Shown here in pieces: positions 6,159 to 7,401 of a DNA stretch of 7,401 nt. The DNA lies in assembly GCA_023381535.1 (NCBI GenBank), contig JAMCSN010000012.1:1-7401 (forward strand). The letters run 5' to 3'. The stretch is from Bacteroidota bacterium. GTDB lineage: Bacteria > Bacteroidota > Ignavibacteria > Ignavibacteriales > Melioribacteraceae. The notes beneath the pieces were generated by a model. It had not been told where the DNA came from, searched no databases, and saw only the letters and a program-made list of their open reading frames with translations. Numbering within the stretch: position 1 is the stretch's first letter; every line of letters starts with the position of its first letter. The position numbers were made by a program, and so were the translations under genes.

Positions 6159-7401
6159 ATGAACAGAAGAATCAAAAATGTAGCGGTACTCGGATCCGGC
6201 GTAATGGGCTCCCGCATCGCGTGCCATTTTGCCAATATCGGATGCTCGGTTTTCCTGCTGGATATTGTACCCGACAAACTGACCGACGACGAGAGCAAGA
6301 AAGGATTAACGCTTGATAAGCCTGAAGTGCGGAACAGAATTGCAAATTCAAATCTGCAAAACGTAATCAAGGCAAGTCCGGAGCCGCTTTATCATGCATC
6401 GTTTGCATCGCGCATTAAATGCGGAAATTTCGATGACAACATGGAATGGATTAAAAATTGTGATTGGGTGATTGAAGCAGTTGTTGAAAATCTGGATATC
6501 AAAAAGAAAGTGTTTGAACGAGTTGAAAAATTCAGAACGCCGGGGACTTTGATAACAACAAACACTTCCGGAATACCGATCAACTCGATGCTCGATGAAA
6601 GAAGCGAAGATTTTCAAAATCATTTTTGCGGCGTTCACTTCTTCAATCCGCCGAGGTATTTACCTCTGATGGAAATTATTCCAACGCCAAAAACCCAAAA
6701 AGAAATTGTTGAATTCTTGATGGAGTATGGCGATCTGTATTTGGGTAAGACACCGGTACTTTGCAAAGATACTCCGGCTTTCATTGCAAACCGCATCGGC
6801 GTTTTCAGTATTATGGCGGTTTTCAAATTGATGAAAGAAATGGGATTGAAAATTTCCGAAATCGATACTCTTACCGGACCGATCACTGGCAAACCGAAAT
6901 CCGCAACGTTTAGAACTGCTGATGTTGTTGGTATTGACACTCTGGTGAAAGTTGCGAGCAATGTTTACAAAGATTGTCCGAAGGATGAAGAGAGAGAAAT
7001 TTTCCAAATCCCGGATTACGTTGACAAACTTGTAAAGAACAATTGGCTTGGCGATAAAACCGGGCAGGGGTTCTACAAGAAAGTTAAAACTGCCGAAGGA
7101 AAGAAAGAAATTCACGAATTGAACATTGATACTTTTGAGTATGCACCATCGGCGAAAACAAAATTCGCATCGGTAACGGCAGCAAAACAAGTTGACAACT
7201 TGAAAGAAAGAGTCAAACAGTTAACTCTTTCGAAAGACAAAGCTGGAGAGTTTCTAAAAAAACTTTCATTCATGATTTTCAAATACTCATCCAACCGCGT
7301 TCCAGAAATAGCCGATGAGATTTATAAAATTGATGACGCGCTCCGCGCCGGATTTGGCTGGGAGTTGGGTCCATTCGAAAACTGGGACGCGCTTGGACTT
7401 G
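6159..7401 (+). CDS. fadN: 3-hydroxyacyl-CoA dehydrogenase/enoyl-CoA hydratase, FadN-like (3' end outside window)
   Basis: The frame starts at ATG 6159 and stays open to the right edge (414 residues visible). The N-terminus is an NAD-binding Rossmann fold with VLGSGVMGSRIA (10-21). Dehydrogenase hallmarks follow: EAVVENLDIKK (106-116), TTNTSG (133-138), HFFNPPRYLPLMEII (160-174) with the likely catalytic pair His160 and Glu172, and FIANRIG (208-214). The first C-terminal dehydrogenase domain spans about 205-305 (GPITGKPKSATFRTADVVG, then GDKTGQGFYKK). A second dehydrogenase C-terminal-like segment begins near 380 and is cut by the edge. Having the dehydrogenase half first is the FadN order, opposite to FadB/FadJ; the enoyl-CoA hydratase half would lie downstream, for a total near 790 aa, but that is inferred. 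It would act in the cytoplasm on the second and third beta-oxidation steps. The 51-bp gap after the synthetase holds no terminator, so an operon is likely. The ribosome site is weak. The symbol rests on domain order only. Confidence 0.88.
   Translation, partial: MNRRIKNVAVLGSGVMGSRIACHFANIGCSVFLLDIVPDKLTDDESKKGLTLDKPEVRNRIANSNLQNVIKASPEPLYHASFASRIKCGNFDDNMEWIKNCDWVIEAVVENLDIKKKVFERVEKFRTPGTLITTNTSGIPINSMLDERSEDFQNHFCGVHFFNPPRYLPLMEIIPTPKTQKEIVEFLMEYGDLYLGKTPVLCKDTPAFIANRIGVFSIMAVFKLMKEMGLKISEIDTLTGPITGKPKSATFRTADVVGIDTLVKVASNVYKDCPKDEEREIFQIPDYVDKLVKNNWLGDKTGQGFYKKVKTAEGKKEIHELNIDTFEYAPSAKTKFASVTAAKQVDNLKERVKQLTLSKDKAGEFLKKLSFMIFKYSSNRVPEIADEIYKIDDALRAGFGWELGPFENWDALGL

Noticed and set aside
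6660..7190. 176-aa open frame on the minus strand
   Set aside because: It lies wholly antisense to the FadN-like gene, whose frame carries clear dehydrogenase motifs. Its translation is cysteine- and phenylalanine-rich with no recognisable domain.

Overview
The window reads as ordinary chromosomal DNA from a moderately AT-rich Gram-negative bacterium of the Bacteroidota/FCB group, possibly an Ignavibacteria-like lineage. The lineage call is inferred from gene content: a TonB-dependent outer-membrane receptor followed at once by a DUF4249-type lipoprotein is a typical Bacteroidota pair, and a 3-hydroxyacyl-CoA dehydrogenase-first (FadN-type) beta-oxidation enzyme next to a FadD15-like acyl-CoA synthetase fits the same group. 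No RNA gene, insertion sequence, CRISPR array or phage gene is visible.

The layout has two blocks. Block 1 (1-2624, plus strand) is the C-terminal part of a TonB-dependent receptor, entering from outside the window, plus a DUF4249 lipoprotein 21 bp downstream. Together they look like an outer-membrane uptake unit of unknown substrate. Block 2 (2642-7401) is a fatty-acid activation and beta-oxidation locus. It has a 501-aa XRE/ScfR-family regulator on the minus strand (2642-4147), a 157-bp divergent intergenic region, then on the plus strand a long-chain acyl-CoA synthetase (4305-6107) and a FadN-like 3-hydroxyacyl-CoA dehydrogenase/enoyl-CoA hydratase (6159 to beyond the window end).

The likely logic of block 2 is a local control circuit. 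The divergent regulator probably senses an acyl-CoA or CoA-linked signal and acts on the shared intergenic region, which holds three short dyads and a direct repeat that could be operators. The synthetase turns free fatty acid into acyl-CoA, and the FadN-like enzyme carries out the hydration and NAD-dependent oxidation steps; thiolase and acyl-CoA dehydrogenase genes would be expected just beyond the right edge.

The most interesting feature is the regulator. It has exactly four cysteines, three of them in a CxxC-N4-C cluster near the C-terminus, which suggests an Fe-S or metal site. Its ImmA/IrrE-like segment appears to have lost the HExxH zinc-protease motif. I see no clearly novel system here. 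Everything else matches known families.
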